64,000 bases of DNA from Thermothielavioides terrestris NRRL 8126 (Eukaryota > Ascomycota > Sordariomycetes > Sordariales > Chaetomiaceae), in contig NC_016457.1 of the NCBI RefSeq assembly GCF_000226115.1, positions 8,432,001 through 8,496,000 of the forward strand, read 5' to 3'. The notes under the pieces were generated by a model. That model had not been told where the DNA came from, searched no databases, and saw nothing but the letters and a program-made list of their open reading frames with translations. Position numbers and translations under genes: made by a program. Shown here one piece after another: positions 42,926 to 53,819 of this stretch. Each line of letters begins with the position of its first letter. The stretch's first letter is position 1.

Positions 42926-44785
42926 TCATCCACGAGTTCCCAAGAACCACACCTGCTTCGTCCTGTCCTTCCATTGCTCCCGATTCATGCTCAAGCCCCG
43001 CGGCCACCAGCTCTTAAACAAGCCTCGATAATACCCCTCCCCATCGGCGTAAGTACTCTTGTCACTCACAACAACAACCTCCACTTTGGGCAAGTCCAGC
43101 TCGGAGCTGTTGGCAACCTCCCCATTACCCGATCGGTGCTCCGTAAAAGAAGAACCGGAACCACCCGATCCCGCAGCTCCCTTGCCTCCTGGCGCATTCA
43201 GCGTTTCTGTCCTAGCAGACCGTTCCGGCTTGTCGCCAAGTGCAGCTTCTCCATTCCCATCTTGCTCTTGCTTCTTTTCTTCCTTCCCAGCCCTCTCCTC
43301 TTTCTGCTGTCCGTCTTCCCCCTTCTCAGTTCTCTCTCTCCGGTCCTCTTTCTTCTCTCCACCCTCCTTTTTACCTTCGCTTCGTCGCTTTCTTGCCTTA
43401 GCTTTTCTGTCTCTGCCTCCCTGCTCTGCCTCTCCCCTTTCCACCGCATGCTTAGCCCGAACGATCTCCTCTTCCGAGCCACCCCGGCCCTTCCGTCCCT
43501 CCTCTCCCTCCTGCTTCTGCGCCTGGCCCATGGAGCTTACAGGCATTGTAGCTCTCGAAACCAAACACCCCTCCCCAGCCCGCTTCCGCTCCTGCAGCTC
43601 CACCCACCCATAGCGCGGGCAAGTCCACCGGTACGGCACCAATGCCACAGGCTCTCCGCTGTCGTTGCCGCCAAGTGTGATGGGCGGCGGCGCATCCGGG
43701 CCCCAACGGTGAGTGTTCGGCTCGGCGGTGACCAGGTCGCTGAAGCTTGTGGAGGAGAGACGGAAGAGCTTGGGGGCTGAGCGGGCTGTGGTGTCGGCCT
43801 CAATGGCGGTGCCGGCCGGGTCGGTGGTAGTGGGTTCCGCTTGCTTCGATTCGGTGACGGGAACAGGTGCGTAGCCGATGCTAGATGCGACTGAGGTGGC
43901 TCCACTTTCGGGGGTTGGGATGGGTTCGTCGGAGTCGATCGGGGCAGACTCGGTCTGGGCGAATTCCGGTTGTGAGGCGGCCCGGGTGTCAACGACGTGG
44001 TCCGTATTGGCTCTGGGCGAGGCGGCTTCGCGTTGATTTGACGTGGGCCGGGGAGCAGCCGCGAGGGCAGCGTTCACTGCGGGTGTTCTGGTGTCACTTT
44101 CGGGGTTCGTAGCGGGCTGGCCCGGGGCGGGATGAGAGAGGTGCTCGGTGGAGTCTGCTGCTGCTGGTGTGTTTGAAGAAGCGATATTGTCTCTACTTGT
44201 TTGCGAGCGTTCTTCTGCCGTTCGGGTATCTGAGTCCCTCAGGGTCGTTACTTTGACCGCGGACTCTGTGGAAGGGATTGGGGCCGGCCGAGGTGGTAAA
44301 AGCGTGTCCTGAACGGACGGCTCGGGTACTGGCGGACTCGTCTCGAAGGCCTCTCCACATGACGTAGACTTGTGAGACGAGCCACGTTTCTTTTTGGCTC
44401 CTTTTCGCTTGGGTCGCTTCTTGCTTCCCTTTGTATCACTTGGCTTCGTAGGTTGCCGAGAGGGCGCTAATTCGTCGTCATCTGGCTCCGGGCTATGTTC
44501 CGGCTCTGGCACTGGCTTTTTGTGCGATTGCAGCACTCGAAATGGATTGGAATCCCGGCGACCGGGCAGCCTCGCAACCACTGGCACTTCGGAGGCTGTG
44601 AGAGATTCCATACAAGCCTCTTCCTGAGAGAGAGCGGCCGGCGAGGCCTCTCTTGGTTCCTGTAACGATCGCGATTCCGTACGATCCGGGCCACACTCCT
44701 GCTCTCTCTTCAGTCCTTCACCTGGGAATGTGTCTTTCAGCGTGTAATTCGATGCAAGTCGTCTCGGCCGCTGCTGTTCCGGCAT
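42926..44785 (-). CDS. Low-complexity Lys/Glu-rich protein, unknown
   Basis: A minus-strand ORF of 619 residues from ATG at 44785. Residues 1 to about 330 are Pro/Thr/Ser/Ala-rich with a basic KKRPKRKGAKKKRG at about 122-135, a likely nuclear signal. A short ordered island near 355-410 contains LFRLSSTSFSDLV, HRWGPD and ALVPYRWTCPRYGWVELQERKR. Then comes a long Lys/Glu/Arg/Gly stretch (about 425-545). The C-terminus has a compact tail with YYRGLFKSWWPRGLSMNREQWKDR. No family is recognised. It lies in the same reading frame as the ORF upstream (44831-45865), separated by one amber codon and 15 sense codons. Confidence 0.6.
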   Translation of the reverse strand: MPEQQRPRRLASNYTLKDTFPGEGLKREQECGPDRTESRSLQEPREASPAALSQEEACMESLTASEVPVVARLPGRRDSNPFRVLQSHKKPVPEPEHSPEPDDDELAPSRQPTKPSDTKGSKKRPKRKGAKKKRGSSHKSTSCGEAFETSPPVPEPSVQDTLLPPRPAPIPSTESAVKVTTLRDSDTRTAEERSQTSRDNIASSNTPAAADSTEHLSHPAPGQPATNPESDTRTPAVNAALAAAPRPTSNQREAASPRANTDHVVDTRAASQPEFAQTESAPIDSDEPIPTPESGATSVASSIGYAPVPVTESKQAEPTTTDPAGTAIEADTTARSAPKLFRLSSTSFSDLVTAEPNTHRWGPDAPPPITLGGNDSGEPVALVPYRWTCPRYGWVELQERKRAGEGCLVSRATMPVSSMGQAQKQEGEEGRKGRGGSEEEIVRAKHAVERGEAEQGGRDRKAKARKRRSEGKKEGGEKKEDRRERTEKGEDGQQKEERAGKEEKKQEQDGNGEAALGDKPERSARTETLNAPGGKGAAGSGGSGSSFTEHRSGNGEVANSSELDLPKVEVVVVSDKSTYADGEGYYRGLFKSWWPRGLSMNREQWKDRTKQVWFLGTRG

Positions 44786-44830
44786 GATCAGCCTGGGGCT
44801 CCTACTCTCCGAACCGCCATGCGTAGTCTG

Positions 44831-45865
44831 CTAGGTTGACGTTATGGGCGCACCGGATGTCAATGCCGGAAGAGCAACGGATTCGGCGTCTGTTGCAGAT
44901 GGTTGTGGCGCTGCCGGCGAAGCATGCGGCGGACTGGTGATTGCCGGCGGCGACATTGGGGAGCGAAAATCATCAACCGGTCCGAGGGTGGCTGGCGCCG
45001 GGGGGGCGGATGTCGAGTTAAAGGCAGCAACCGGCTCAGGCGGCACCGCTGCGTTTTCGGCGGGTGTTGAAGCAGGATGACCTCTGAGATCGAACGGTAT
45101 GTCTGGCGGCGTGGCGGGTAAGGGGCCCGAAAAAGGCCTCATTCCGGGCAATTCCGCCAGCACCCTCCCGGACCGCTCACTCCTCAGCTGCAGGGCACCG
45201 CTCTGGTGCTCGTAGACACAAAGATGGCACGACATGAGGACCTCCACAAATACCGTGTCGGCCAACCCAGAAAAAGAGACCTTGGCAAAACCAGTCTCAG
45301 ATTGGGTGTTCGCACCTTTGCTGCACAGGTGCAGTACCCCTCGGACGGAACTGTCCGGGTTGAGGACCACCAGCAAACCCTGGTGCCGATTGGCCAAGAG
45401 ACGAAGGCCAGCCAGACACACGAGCTCCACCAGCGCTGCTTCTGCCAGGCTCGAGATGGACGCCCGGGTCCAGCCACTGTCAAAGGGTCCCGTCACAATC
45501 TGGCCATGAGGGTTCGTCGGCGGAGGGGGCCGGACGGCGGGAGCCTGCTTATCGCGATCAGAGTTTGGGAAGCTGATTGCCTGATGACATGGCTCGCCGA
45601 AGCCTGGCGGGATAGCAGGGTGGTGAGGAAGAGACGGGATATGGAGGAAGGGCGGGTAATAAACTCCAGGTTGGTAAGGGGCACTCGGCGCGTAAGGGTT
45701 GGGAGGAGAATACGGAACAGAAGGCGGAGGCGGGGGATCAGCTGGCGGTTCAGGCGGGTAGTATGGACGGGCCATCATCGGCTGCCCAAATGTGGGCGCA
45801 TCAGATGATTTCCACACCGGCAGGGGCGGCGATGGATATGCTGCTATATGCTGCCGTCTATACAT
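44831..45865 (-). CDS. Pro-rich protein with a globular middle, possibly the first half of a longer gene
   Basis: A minus-strand ORF of 344 residues. Residues 1 to about 115 are Pro/Tyr-rich. Residues about 120-240 look folded: GPFDSGWTRASISSLAEAA, LVCLAGLRLLANRHQGLLVV, VSFSGLADTVFVEVLMSCHL. The remainder is Pro/Ala/Ser-rich and ends at TAG (44833-44831). The frame continues open through 15 codons into the ATG of the next ORF, so the two may be one gene joined by an unrecognised intron, by readthrough, or broken by a recent nonsense change. No family is recognised. Confidence 0.6.
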   Translation of the reverse strand: MYRRQHIAAYPSPPLPVWKSSDAPTFGQPMMARPYYPPEPPADPPPPPSVPYSPPNPYAPSAPYQPGVYYPPFLHIPSLPHHPAIPPGFGEPCHQAISFPNSDRDKQAPAVRPPPPTNPHGQIVTGPFDSGWTRASISSLAEAALVELVCLAGLRLLANRHQGLLVVLNPDSSVRGVLHLCSKGANTQSETGFAKVSFSGLADTVFVEVLMSCHLCVYEHQSGALQLRSERSGRVLAELPGMRPFSGPLPATPPDIPFDLRGHPASTPAENAAVPPEPVAAFNSTSAPPAPATLGPVDDFRSPMSPPAITSPPHASPAAPQPSATDAESVALPALTSGAPITST

Positions 45866-46918
45866 GGACGGATTCTACCGTGGGGCATTCCCGCGGTTCG
45901 TGCCAGGGAAGAGTAACCATCGAGCGCGTAGCGAGGGGGCGGGTGGGCGAGTCAGGATGGGGGAGATGCTGGGCCTGTGTCGACGGTGTAAGCAGCCAGA
46001 ACGAGCACCGGGCGAATGAATTAAGGAAGTGACGGAGACAACAGAGCAGGACATCCGCCTTGGAGGCTAGGTATTCACTGGCCGGGTTTGCCGCCTCGTC
46101 GAAAATAAGAGAAGAACGGAGAAGGCGCCCTGGTGGCCGAGGGCCGGTTCTTTCCTGGCACTTCCCTTCAAGTAGAAACGGCGAGGGCATGCTATCAAGG
46201 AAAGTGAGCATCGGCAGGAAGTTGGTCAATCCGCATTTTAAGAGCACCGTCTCTGGAAGTAAGCTCGCAGTCCATCGGCGCTCCCAGCAAGATCAGTGAC
46301 CAAATATGTGTGACTCGGTGATTATCGGTGATAAAAGAAAAAAAAGGGGTAACGCTATGTCTTTTGCATGCTGCTAAGGAGGCAGACTCGTTGGAGCTCC
46401 TTCAGCCCGGTCGCAGGCGGCGCGCATGAAGGTCGAGCGTGGGAGAGCGTGAGGATTGCGACAGCGGGCCGAAAGACAGAAGGATAGTCGATGCTTGATG
46501 CCTCTGACTGAAAGTCCTCGCTGCTATCCTCACTGTCACTGCGTATCGGGCAGGTGCAACCCAGGCGAGTGCTGGCGGACGCTGAGTGACTGATGCCTGA
46601 TTCCTAATTCCTGATTCCACGGCTTACTCGCACACTAGGTACCCCACTTTTCTTTTAGAGAATAATCCAGCATAGAGGTGAAACCACAATGATGTTTTTC
46701 ACCGTTTCCACTGTTCCAGGGAGTCAGTATTACGCAGTGGTGTTTTTGTTGACTAAGGGGGGACAGGAGAACCGTCGTTTGGCCCTAACCCTGGCCGATA
46801 TTGGGGGGCAAGGGAATTGCCAAGGTAACCGCCTCAGGAAATTTTGCCTTGCGTCAACTATCCGTAACTGCCCACTATATTCCGTATTTTACACCCAGTC
46901 CCATCCCCTCCCATTGAC
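45866..46918. other. Divergent promoter region
   Basis: It lies between the minus-strand Pro-rich gene and the plus-strand methyltransferase gene. It includes TATTCCGTATTTTAC near 46879, one of the recurrent TACGGA-type motifs. No gene is seen. Confidence 0.5.
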
Positions 46919-48157
46919 ATGCACTACATCAGGTTTTGCAGGCCGCCCGAGGTCCAGGCGGGGCGATCGCAGGCATCCGTCAAGATCGTGCTCACCATCA
47001 CCACGGATCTCAGCGATGCATTCCTGTCGCCGCGCAACCCGGTCCCGCTGGCCGTCATCGGCGCTTACACCGAGCGCGGGCCCGGCGGCGATGGCGCCGA
47101 CCGGCTCATCCCGGCTCCCCTGACCGCGGCCGGCAGCCCGCCGACGTGGCGGGCGGGGATGCGCGTGCTCAAGCTCGACCTGCCGCTGCCGCCGCTGCCG
47201 CGCCCGCTCGAGACGCTGCAGATCCGCCCGCTGAGCCGCCAGCTGGCCGCCCTCGCCACGAGCGACGTGCTGCCTGGCGACCGGGGGCTGATCATGCCCG
47301 TCTACGCCGACATGCCCCGCGAGCCTGGCGCCGTCGGGCCATCGGTGTGTTTCCGCAGCCTGAGGCTGTCCGCTGGCGATGGCCGCGGCGGCGCTGGCGC
47401 TGCTGCTGCTGCTGCTGCTGTCCCGCCGCTGCAGATCGAGGAAGATCTCGGTGAGAGCATCGCGCGCCATATCTGGGATTCCGGTGTCGTCATGGTGTCA
47501 ATGCTTGCGGACCTCTGCTCAGTTGGGAGTCCAGCTGGCGGCGGCGGCCCCTTGCCGCGACTTCGCAGCATCCTTCTTCAACAGCTACATCGGCCATTGA
47601 ACATCCTGGAGCTCGGCTGCGGGGTCGGCGTCCTGGGCATCGGACTCGCGCGGATCCTGTCGCTGGCTCAACAAGCCGAAGCCGGAGCGAAGGAGCCGCC
47701 GCACATCCTCATGACGGACCTGCCTGAGGCGGAAGGGAAGGCGCGGGCCAACATCGCCCGTCAGGCTGGCAGTTTCGAGGTCGCACCAGCCGACCTCGAT
47801 TTTGAGCCGCTGGACTGGCAAGACGGCCAGCACGGCAAATTCGGCGGGAAGGCGGGGTCTCGCGCCTGGGATCTCGTCGTCTTGTGTGACTGCACCTACA
47901 ACACCGACACGTTGCCGCCTCTGGTCAAGACGCTCTCGGCGCTTCACGGCCATACTGCGCGGCTCGGCTCTTCTGCGGCCGAAGCACCCACCAAAACTGA
48001 GGTTCTTGTCGCAACAAAGCCGAGACACTCGTCTGAGCGGATCTTCTTTGACCTAATGTCCGCTGACGGATGGGTCGTGCGGGAACAGACAGTGCTGCCG
48101 CTCCCTCTGCTCGACGCCGAAGGCCAGACCGTCGAGGTTTATCTTTTTGGGAAATAG
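46919..48157 (+). CDS. Putative protein-lysine methyltransferase, METTL21/EFM type
   Basis: A single-exon ORF of 412 residues. The seven-strand SAM fold (Methyltransf_16 type) begins near residue 175 with EEDLGESIARHIWDSGVVMVSML, whose helix and W-D-S/A-G element are typical of the family. Motif I is LNILELGCGVGVLGIGLA, then ILMTDLPEAEGKARANI, then WDLVVLCDCTYNTDTLPPLVKTL, with DCTY at the usual DxxY-like position. The C-terminus has VLVATKPRH and YLFGK. Family members methylate Lys on elongation factors, chaperones or ribosomal proteins; the target here is not determinable. An N-terminal domain of about 150 residues and an alanine run (CTG repeat near 47398-47420) are extra to the catalytic core. 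Confidence 0.85.
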   Translation: MHYIRFCRPPEVQAGRSQASVKIVLTITTDLSDAFLSPRNPVPLAVIGAYTERGPGGDGADRLIPAPLTAAGSPPTWRAGMRVLKLDLPLPPLPRPLETLQIRPLSRQLAALATSDVLPGDRGLIMPVYADMPREPGAVGPSVCFRSLRLSAGDGRGGAGAAAAAAAVPPLQIEEDLGESIARHIWDSGVVMVSMLADLCSVGSPAGGGGPLPRLRSILLQQLHRPLNILELGCGVGVLGIGLARILSLAQQAEAGAKEPPHILMTDLPEAEGKARANIARQAGSFEVAPADLDFEPLDWQDGQHGKFGGKAGSRAWDLVVLCDCTYNTDTLPPLVKTLSALHGHTARLGSSAAEAPTKTEVLVATKPRHSSERIFFDLMSADGWVVREQTVLPLPLLDAEGQTVEVYLFGK

Positions 48158-49463
48158 GGTTGGCCGATCTTGATACGCAAGTGACGAACTCCTGATAATG
48201 CCTACCTCCGAAGCTACCTAGGTATAGAGAGGTTAACTGGCGTCGTCTCTTCGCTTGCGAAACGGGGCCCCTGTGGTCTGGACGCGTGAAGTCTTGAAGA
48301 CACGCATCCGGTGAAAATCACTGGCGCTCATCAACTGAGCCCGCCACGGAGCCATACCACTGGCTTGCGCTCGAAAAGTTTCGGACCGGGTCCCAGTGAT
48401 GTTACAATCAATCGAGAAGCATTTTGGAGCGGTCTCGGAGGCTTTGAATCACCAACCCATCCATTCCAGCACGACATCAGCGCTGCTCGAGGAAGGACCC
48501 CGGCCAGCTGACCCTCCGCCTTCAGCAGCATCAGCTCCCTGTTTGCCAGAGCCTCCGGCAGGCCAACCGCCGCCCCGTCCACCGCGACCGCGTCCGCGAG
48601 GGGTTTCGTGACCAAGGTCGTGCCTGCCGAGCCAACGCCGCCGAGCCAACGCCGGCTTGAGGTCAGGTAGTTGAAGTGTAGCCGTGCGATCAAGCATTGA
48701 CGAATGATGTGAATACCAAGAGGAGGAGAACGGAGCTGTGTGAATAAACATTGGATAGAAACGCACGGTGGCACCATTGGCGGACGGAACCTTTGCCCGG
48801 CCCCTAGGGACCTCGCACTACGTCTCGGTTACGGGCTGCGCGTTCCTGTGTCGCACCCTCGACTGGCTAGGGACTGGGCAATTCCTTGAATTCTTCCCCC
48901 AGCGGACATCCCTCGACCGCGATCGGGGGTCGCTCTGATGACGGTGGAGGTAGAAGGAGGGGAAGGGGCCACGGCCACGCATGCTGCCTCCCGATATGGA
49001 AGCTGTTCATCATGCGAGGCAGCCACGCGAACTTGCAGGTACCTAGATGCTATGCTCGCTCTCCGTCTCATTTGTTCCTGCCCGCTGCTCCTCCTCTCCC
49101 GGTGGGTGACTCCTGCCATTGATGTGAAATATCTTTCCTCCTATTGGTCGACAGCGCAACAAGCCAGCCAATCAGACAGCTCGTGATGACCCGATTCGGT
49201 CGCGGCTGACCACTGCGAGCGGGTCTGGACCCACCGTTTCAAGCTTGCCGCCCCGCCGCCAACAGCTCTGGCAGCTACCAAACGGACATCTATAAGTTGG
49301 CGTCGACTCACTCGCGTCTGAGCAGCTGGACTCTGCTTCACACAACATTCAACACTTCTGTCTCGGTCATTTATACACATCGAACTCGCGCGTTCGACTT
49401 CGCACCCCAACATAGATCGGACATTGATATTTTCGCCACAGACACGTCACAGCCCAAACCACA
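48158..49463. other. Intergenic region
   Basis: It contains AGCTACCTAGGTATA near 48211, shortly after the stop codon, and a promoter with TCTATAAGTTGG (49290-49301) before the cysteine-rich gene. No gene is seen. Confidence 0.5.
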
Positions 49464-50092
49464 ATGGCATCCAAGCCTTCGACCTGCTGCGGCAAGAGCG
49501 CCGAGTGCATTTGCGGTAAGCCCACCACGTCCCAGCACTAGCTTGACACTCCATTCCCTTCTCGCCCGTTCCCGTTCGCCTTGGGATCCCTCGCCATCAC
49601 TCTGAATTAACTCCCTTCCCCTCATACGGCGCATTCACCACCCTCGCTTCCCTTCGCTTCCCTTGCCCGGCCCATCTTTCGGAGAAACCATCCAGCTAAT
49701 CCCCCCCACCGCAGCCCAGCAAGCGACCTGCTCCTGCGGCAAGCAGCCGGCGCTGCACTGCGACTGCGAGAAAGCCGGCACCGAGAACGCGGTCGAGGGC
49801 GCCCGCTGCTCCTGCCGCGCCCGCCCGGCCGGCCAGTGCACCTGCGACCGGGCCGAGGTCGAGAACCAGAAGCCGTGCGGCGAGACCTGCGCGTGCGGGT
49901 GCCGCGCTGCCGGTGAGTCGCTTAACTGGCCCACCGGCCCTCCCTCTCCTCTCGTCGATGGACGCGGTGGTAGTGGTGGTTGAAACGGAGACGGCTAACT
50001 TGGTCTCGGCAGGCTCCTGCACGTGCTCGAAGGCGGCGGATGGTGGATACAACCCCGTTGAGCACGAGATCGATTTCACCACCAAGAAATGA
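49464..50092 (+). CDS. Small cysteine-rich protein, metallothionein-like
   Basis: Three exons (49464-49515, 49715-49912, 50013-50092) give 109 residues with 18 cysteines, most in C-x-C pairs: CIC, CSC, CDC, CSC, CTC, CAC, CTC, plus CC at the N-terminus. Such spacing is typical of cysteine-thiolate metal binders. It is longer than classical fungal metallothioneins (25-60 residues) and has an acidic Asn/His/Glu-rich C-terminus ending FTTKK. Introns are 199 and 100 nt with GTAAGC/GTGAGT donors. Function in copper, cadmium or zinc handling is inferred from composition only. The 5' flank has a TATA-like element at about 49291. Confidence 0.85.
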
Positions 50093-50825
50093 GTTTCTGC
50101 TGTAGGGCGTTGGCTGAATGGGCGTTGGCGTTGGGGAGTTGGTGGGCTTTGCTGGGGAGCTCGGGATACAATATGGGGGGAGGCTAAGAGGAGCCTTGCC
50201 CTTGGTTGGCATTCACGATGCATTTCTGCGGAGTACGTCGACTAGGCGAAGGAATGCATGATTTTCACTCGAGGCACTTGAGCGAAGGCTGTGTGTATCG
50301 GTGATGATGGGCTACGCTGACCGCGTGTACGTGGGGGCGAAACTGGTGACTGACACGTGGGGGCGAAACTGGTGACTGACAACACATCCGATGGAACAGC
50401 ACAGAGAGTTGCGACACTTAACTGGGACCACACCGTTTCCGCGCCGCGGGCCAGTCACCTGCGAAGGGCATCTGGGGCTTTGTCTACCTGGATGACGGTC
50501 TCTTGTCGGAGCCTGGAACAACTGGAGAGGGCGAACGAAGACGGGCGGCACAAAATATGGCGCTATTTTGCTGAGAAAGAGGGAAGAGGATCAAGACACT
50601 GTGGTATAGAGTTGATAACAAACAGCAGACCGAAGGAACTTGATACCGCAGAGCCGCATCTCGACCGCGCGGCACCAACGACGACATCGGTTTGGTCCGC
50701 AGATGGTCCACCTCGGGGGCCGAAGGTATCACCTAAGTTATGGATCGGTTTTCCGCACTGGGCGCCGAAACGTTGGGCCTGTAAGTGCTGCTTAGAATCG
50801 CTGGACAGGGGCGCCGGTGTCTGGA
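50093..50825. other. Intergenic region with a 26-bp tandem duplication
   Basis: Downstream of the cysteine-rich gene and up to the MITE. No gene is supported. Confidence 0.5.
50329..50380. repeat. 26-bp perfect direct duplication
   Basis: Two adjacent copies of the 26-mer beginning ACGTGGGGGCGAAACTGG, at 50329-50354 and 50355-50380. Confidence 0.95.
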
Positions 50826-51206
50826 GGTCGTCGTTAAAGAGGTCCCGCCAAGACAAATTTCGGAGACTGCCGCGTACAAGTAATTACAAATCGCCAAGGG
50901 TGAGCGGGGCCGCTACAACTTCGAATATCAACAATGCAAAATCGCAAAGACTCGCAACAACAACAACTTTACGATACCTCAACCAAATCGAAAAAAAAGA
51001 AAACGAGGATAACCCGCACTCTAACTATAATCCGTATCCTAACCTTAACCTAAATCATAACCAGCGGGGGGCTGGTGCCGCCCCCCGCACCCCTGGCGAA
51101 CTAACTGCTTAAACGCCTTGGCGATCGGGGTTGCGTAAAAACGTTGTAAAAACATTGCCGACAATTGGCCGAAATTAGTCTTGGCGGGACCTCTTTAACG
51201 TCTACC
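50826..51206. mobile_element. MITE copy 2 (non-autonomous DNA transposon)
   Basis: 381 bp, bounded by the 8-bp target duplication TGTCTGGA (50818-50825 and 51207-51214). Same ends and interior as copy 1 at 33952, with scattered substitutions and one rather than two copies of an internal ACGCCTTGGCGAT word. It is inserted about 770 bp upstream of the RCC1 start codon. No coding capacity. Confidence 0.85.
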
Positions 51207-51214
51207 TGTCTGGA

Positions 51215-51972
51215 CAATAACTGCTGTTGACATTCCAAAGCAACAAGGTGCACTCCGGAACGAGACTGCTGACGGGGCTGGGTCAAGGACCGGGGTCCGT
51301 CACCGCCTGGCAGAACCGGCCAAAAATTGGAGATCCGACCGGGGTACCCCGACCCTCTAAAAAAACAACACAGATTTCTTATAGGGTACCCTGGTACCTG
51401 CGGCGCACGGTGCATATGAGCTCATTGGGAGCTTTGGGGTCAATTGAGGGCAGGGCTGTCGGGTTCAATAGCCGAGATGTGCGTCGATTGCGCAAGAAGT
51501 CGATACAATAACACATATTGACATTGCAATTGGCGGCTATTCAAGGTCTATTGTTGGCCCTGAGAATAGCTTGCAAAGTAACTTCTGTACAGTACAATTG
51601 ACACCGCTCTGCTGACCTGGCCCGAAGTCGCCGGATGCGGCAGCTATTGTGGGACCTCGCGTTGCCTGATTGAGGCGCTGGCCCAGCCAAAACAAAAAAC
51701 TCGAGTCGGAGCCCAAAAGTCGTCGCGCCTTGCAAGAAATTCCTCTCGGGCTCTTCGCACTTCATCGCGCACAACTCTTTTTGCAACTTTGTTCAGCAAA
51801 TTTGCCTGCGCGATACGCGATACCTCGATTGACTCGATCTGGGTTTACTTCTCGCATTTCCCACTCGAGTGCATCCTTCTTCCAGTTTCTTTGCAAGCAA
51901 GCCCTGCTGCATCGTATCACCTTGATCACCTTACCACCTTGCACATTTCAGTGCTTCGATCCACGACCAACA
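51215..51972. other. Promoter and 5' leader of the RCC1 gene
   Basis: The leader before the start at 51973 is CT- and CA-rich. ACATTTCAG at about 51943-51951 could be the acceptor of a 5' UTR intron. Confidence 0.5.
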
Positions 51973-53819
51973 ATGCCTCCCAAGAGAGCTGCCGCTGCGG
52001 CGAGCGAGGCCGCTCCGGCCGCGAAGAGAGCCAAAACTGCATCTACGTCTAAGAAGACGGCCGTCAAGGCCAAGGCTGACGCGCCAAAGAAGGCTGCCCC
52101 GGCCAAGAAGAAGGAGACCGCGACGAAGACGGTGGCCGCGAAGAAAGCCGTCGCTCCCAAGAAAGCCGCTGCGCCCGCGCGCAAGAAGACGCCCAAGCCC
52201 TCCGAGGGGTCCGACAAGGAGAACGCGGACGCGGCCCCGGCCCCAAAGGTCAATGGCGTGAAGCGCAAGCGCGACGAGAATGAAGAGCAGCCGGACGAGG
52301 TCGTCGCGGGCGACGCCCAAGTCAATGGCGAGCGCAGTACCAAGCGCGCAGAGAAGGAGGAAGCCGAAGCCGCTCCTGTCAAGAAGAGAAAGGTCGCCGC
52401 CCCTAAGCCGGCGCCGAAGCGCGTCGTGCGCGAGCTCAAGGCGATCAACGAGCCTCCGACCCAGGTCATGGACATCTTCGTCTTTGGCGAGGGCACTGCC
52501 GGCGAGCTTGGTCTGGGCAGCGTCCGCGTGGACGGCAAGAAGCCCATCGACGTCAAGCGCCCGCGCATCAACCACAATCTCAAGGGTGTCGTGCAGGTCG
52601 CCTGCGGCGGCATGCACGTTGCCGCGCTGACCAAGGACAACAAGATCCTGACGTGGGGCGTCAACGACCAGGGCGCGCTCGGCCGCGACACCACCTGGGA
52701 AGGCGGCTTGAGAGACGTCGACGATGAGGATGAAGACTCCGATGACGAAGATACCGGCATGAACCCCAAGGAGAGCACGCCTGGAGAGATTGACACATCC
52801 GACATCCCCGAGGGCACCAAGTGGGTGCAGCTCGTCGCCAGCGACAGTGCGACTTTCGCCTTGACCACGACCGGTCAGGTTTACGGATGGGGCACATTTA
52901 GAGTGAGTTTCCCCCCTACGTCTTTTTCTCCTTCCACTCTTGTTTTTCTTGCCGCTCCACGCTAACACACTGCCTGCAGAGCAACGAGGGAATTCTCGGA
53001 TTTAACAAGCACGTCATGGTTCAGCGCACGCCCACTCACGTGCCCGAGCTCTCCAGAATTAAGCAGCTCGCCGCCGGCCTGAACCACATACTCGCTCTCG
53101 ATGACAAGAACAAGATTTACGCCTGGGGCGCCGGCCAGCAAGCGCAGCTCGCGCGCAGACTGCTCGAGCGCGACGACCTCGCCGCACTCTACCCCACGGG
53201 CATCGGCGCGCTGCCGGGCCGCGCCAAGGCCGAGAAGATCGCCTGCGGCTCGTACCACAGCTTCGTGATCGACAACAAAGCCCGCGTCATCGGCTGGGGC
53301 CTGAACAACTACGCGGAGCTCGGCGTCGAGGACGAGGCCGGCCAGGACGGCGGCTTCGTCATGCGCCCGCAGCTGATCAAGTCGCTGGCGGGGTACGAGA
53401 TCGCCGACATCGCGGGCGGCGAGCACCACTCGCTGGCCTGCACCAAGGACGGGCAGCTGATCACGTGGGGCCGCATCGACGGCCACCAGGTGGGCCAGCC
53501 GTCCGCCTCCTTCTCGGAGGACAACACGATCTGGGACGAGCGCCAGAAGCCGCGCATCCTGCTGGTGCCCACCGTCGTGCCCGACATCGGCGGCGTCGTG
53601 CGCGTCGCCGCCGGAACCGACCACAGCTTCGCCATCACCGCCGACGGCAAGGTCTACTCCTGGGGCTTCTCCGCCAACTACCAGACCGGCCAGGGCACCA
53701 CCGACGACATCGAGTCGCCCACCCTGATCGACAACTCGGCCATCCGCGACAGGAAGATTGTTTTCGCCGGCGCCGGCGGGCAGTACGGCATCCTCGGGGC
53801 GCTGCCGCTCGAGAATTGA
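51973..53819 (+). CDS. pim1: RCC1/Pim1-type Ran guanine-nucleotide exchange factor
   Basis: Exons 51973-52902 and 52980-53819 give 589 residues; the 77-nt intron has GTGAGT and TGCAG ends. RCC1 loads Ran with GTP on chromatin, driving nuclear transport and spindle/nuclear assembly. Residues 1 to about 155 are an Ala/Lys/Pro-rich, histone H1-like tail with basic signals (KRKRDENEE, PVKKRKVAAPKP). The seven-bladed propeller follows: MDIFVFGEGTAGELGLG, VVQVACGGMHVAAL, ILTWGVNDQGALGRD, IKQLAAGLNHILAL, KIYAWGAGQQAQL, KIACGSYHSFVID, IAGGEHHSLACTKDGQL, VRVAAGTDHSFAITADGKV. An acidic loop (DDEDEDSDDED) interrupts an early blade. The start has a CAACAATG context. Confidence 0.95.

Noticed and set aside
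43059..43613. Plus-strand ORF of 184 residues.
   Set aside because: Antisense shadow of the low-complexity minus-strand gene; its Ser/Pro/Phe-rich composition is the mirror of the Lys/Glu codons.
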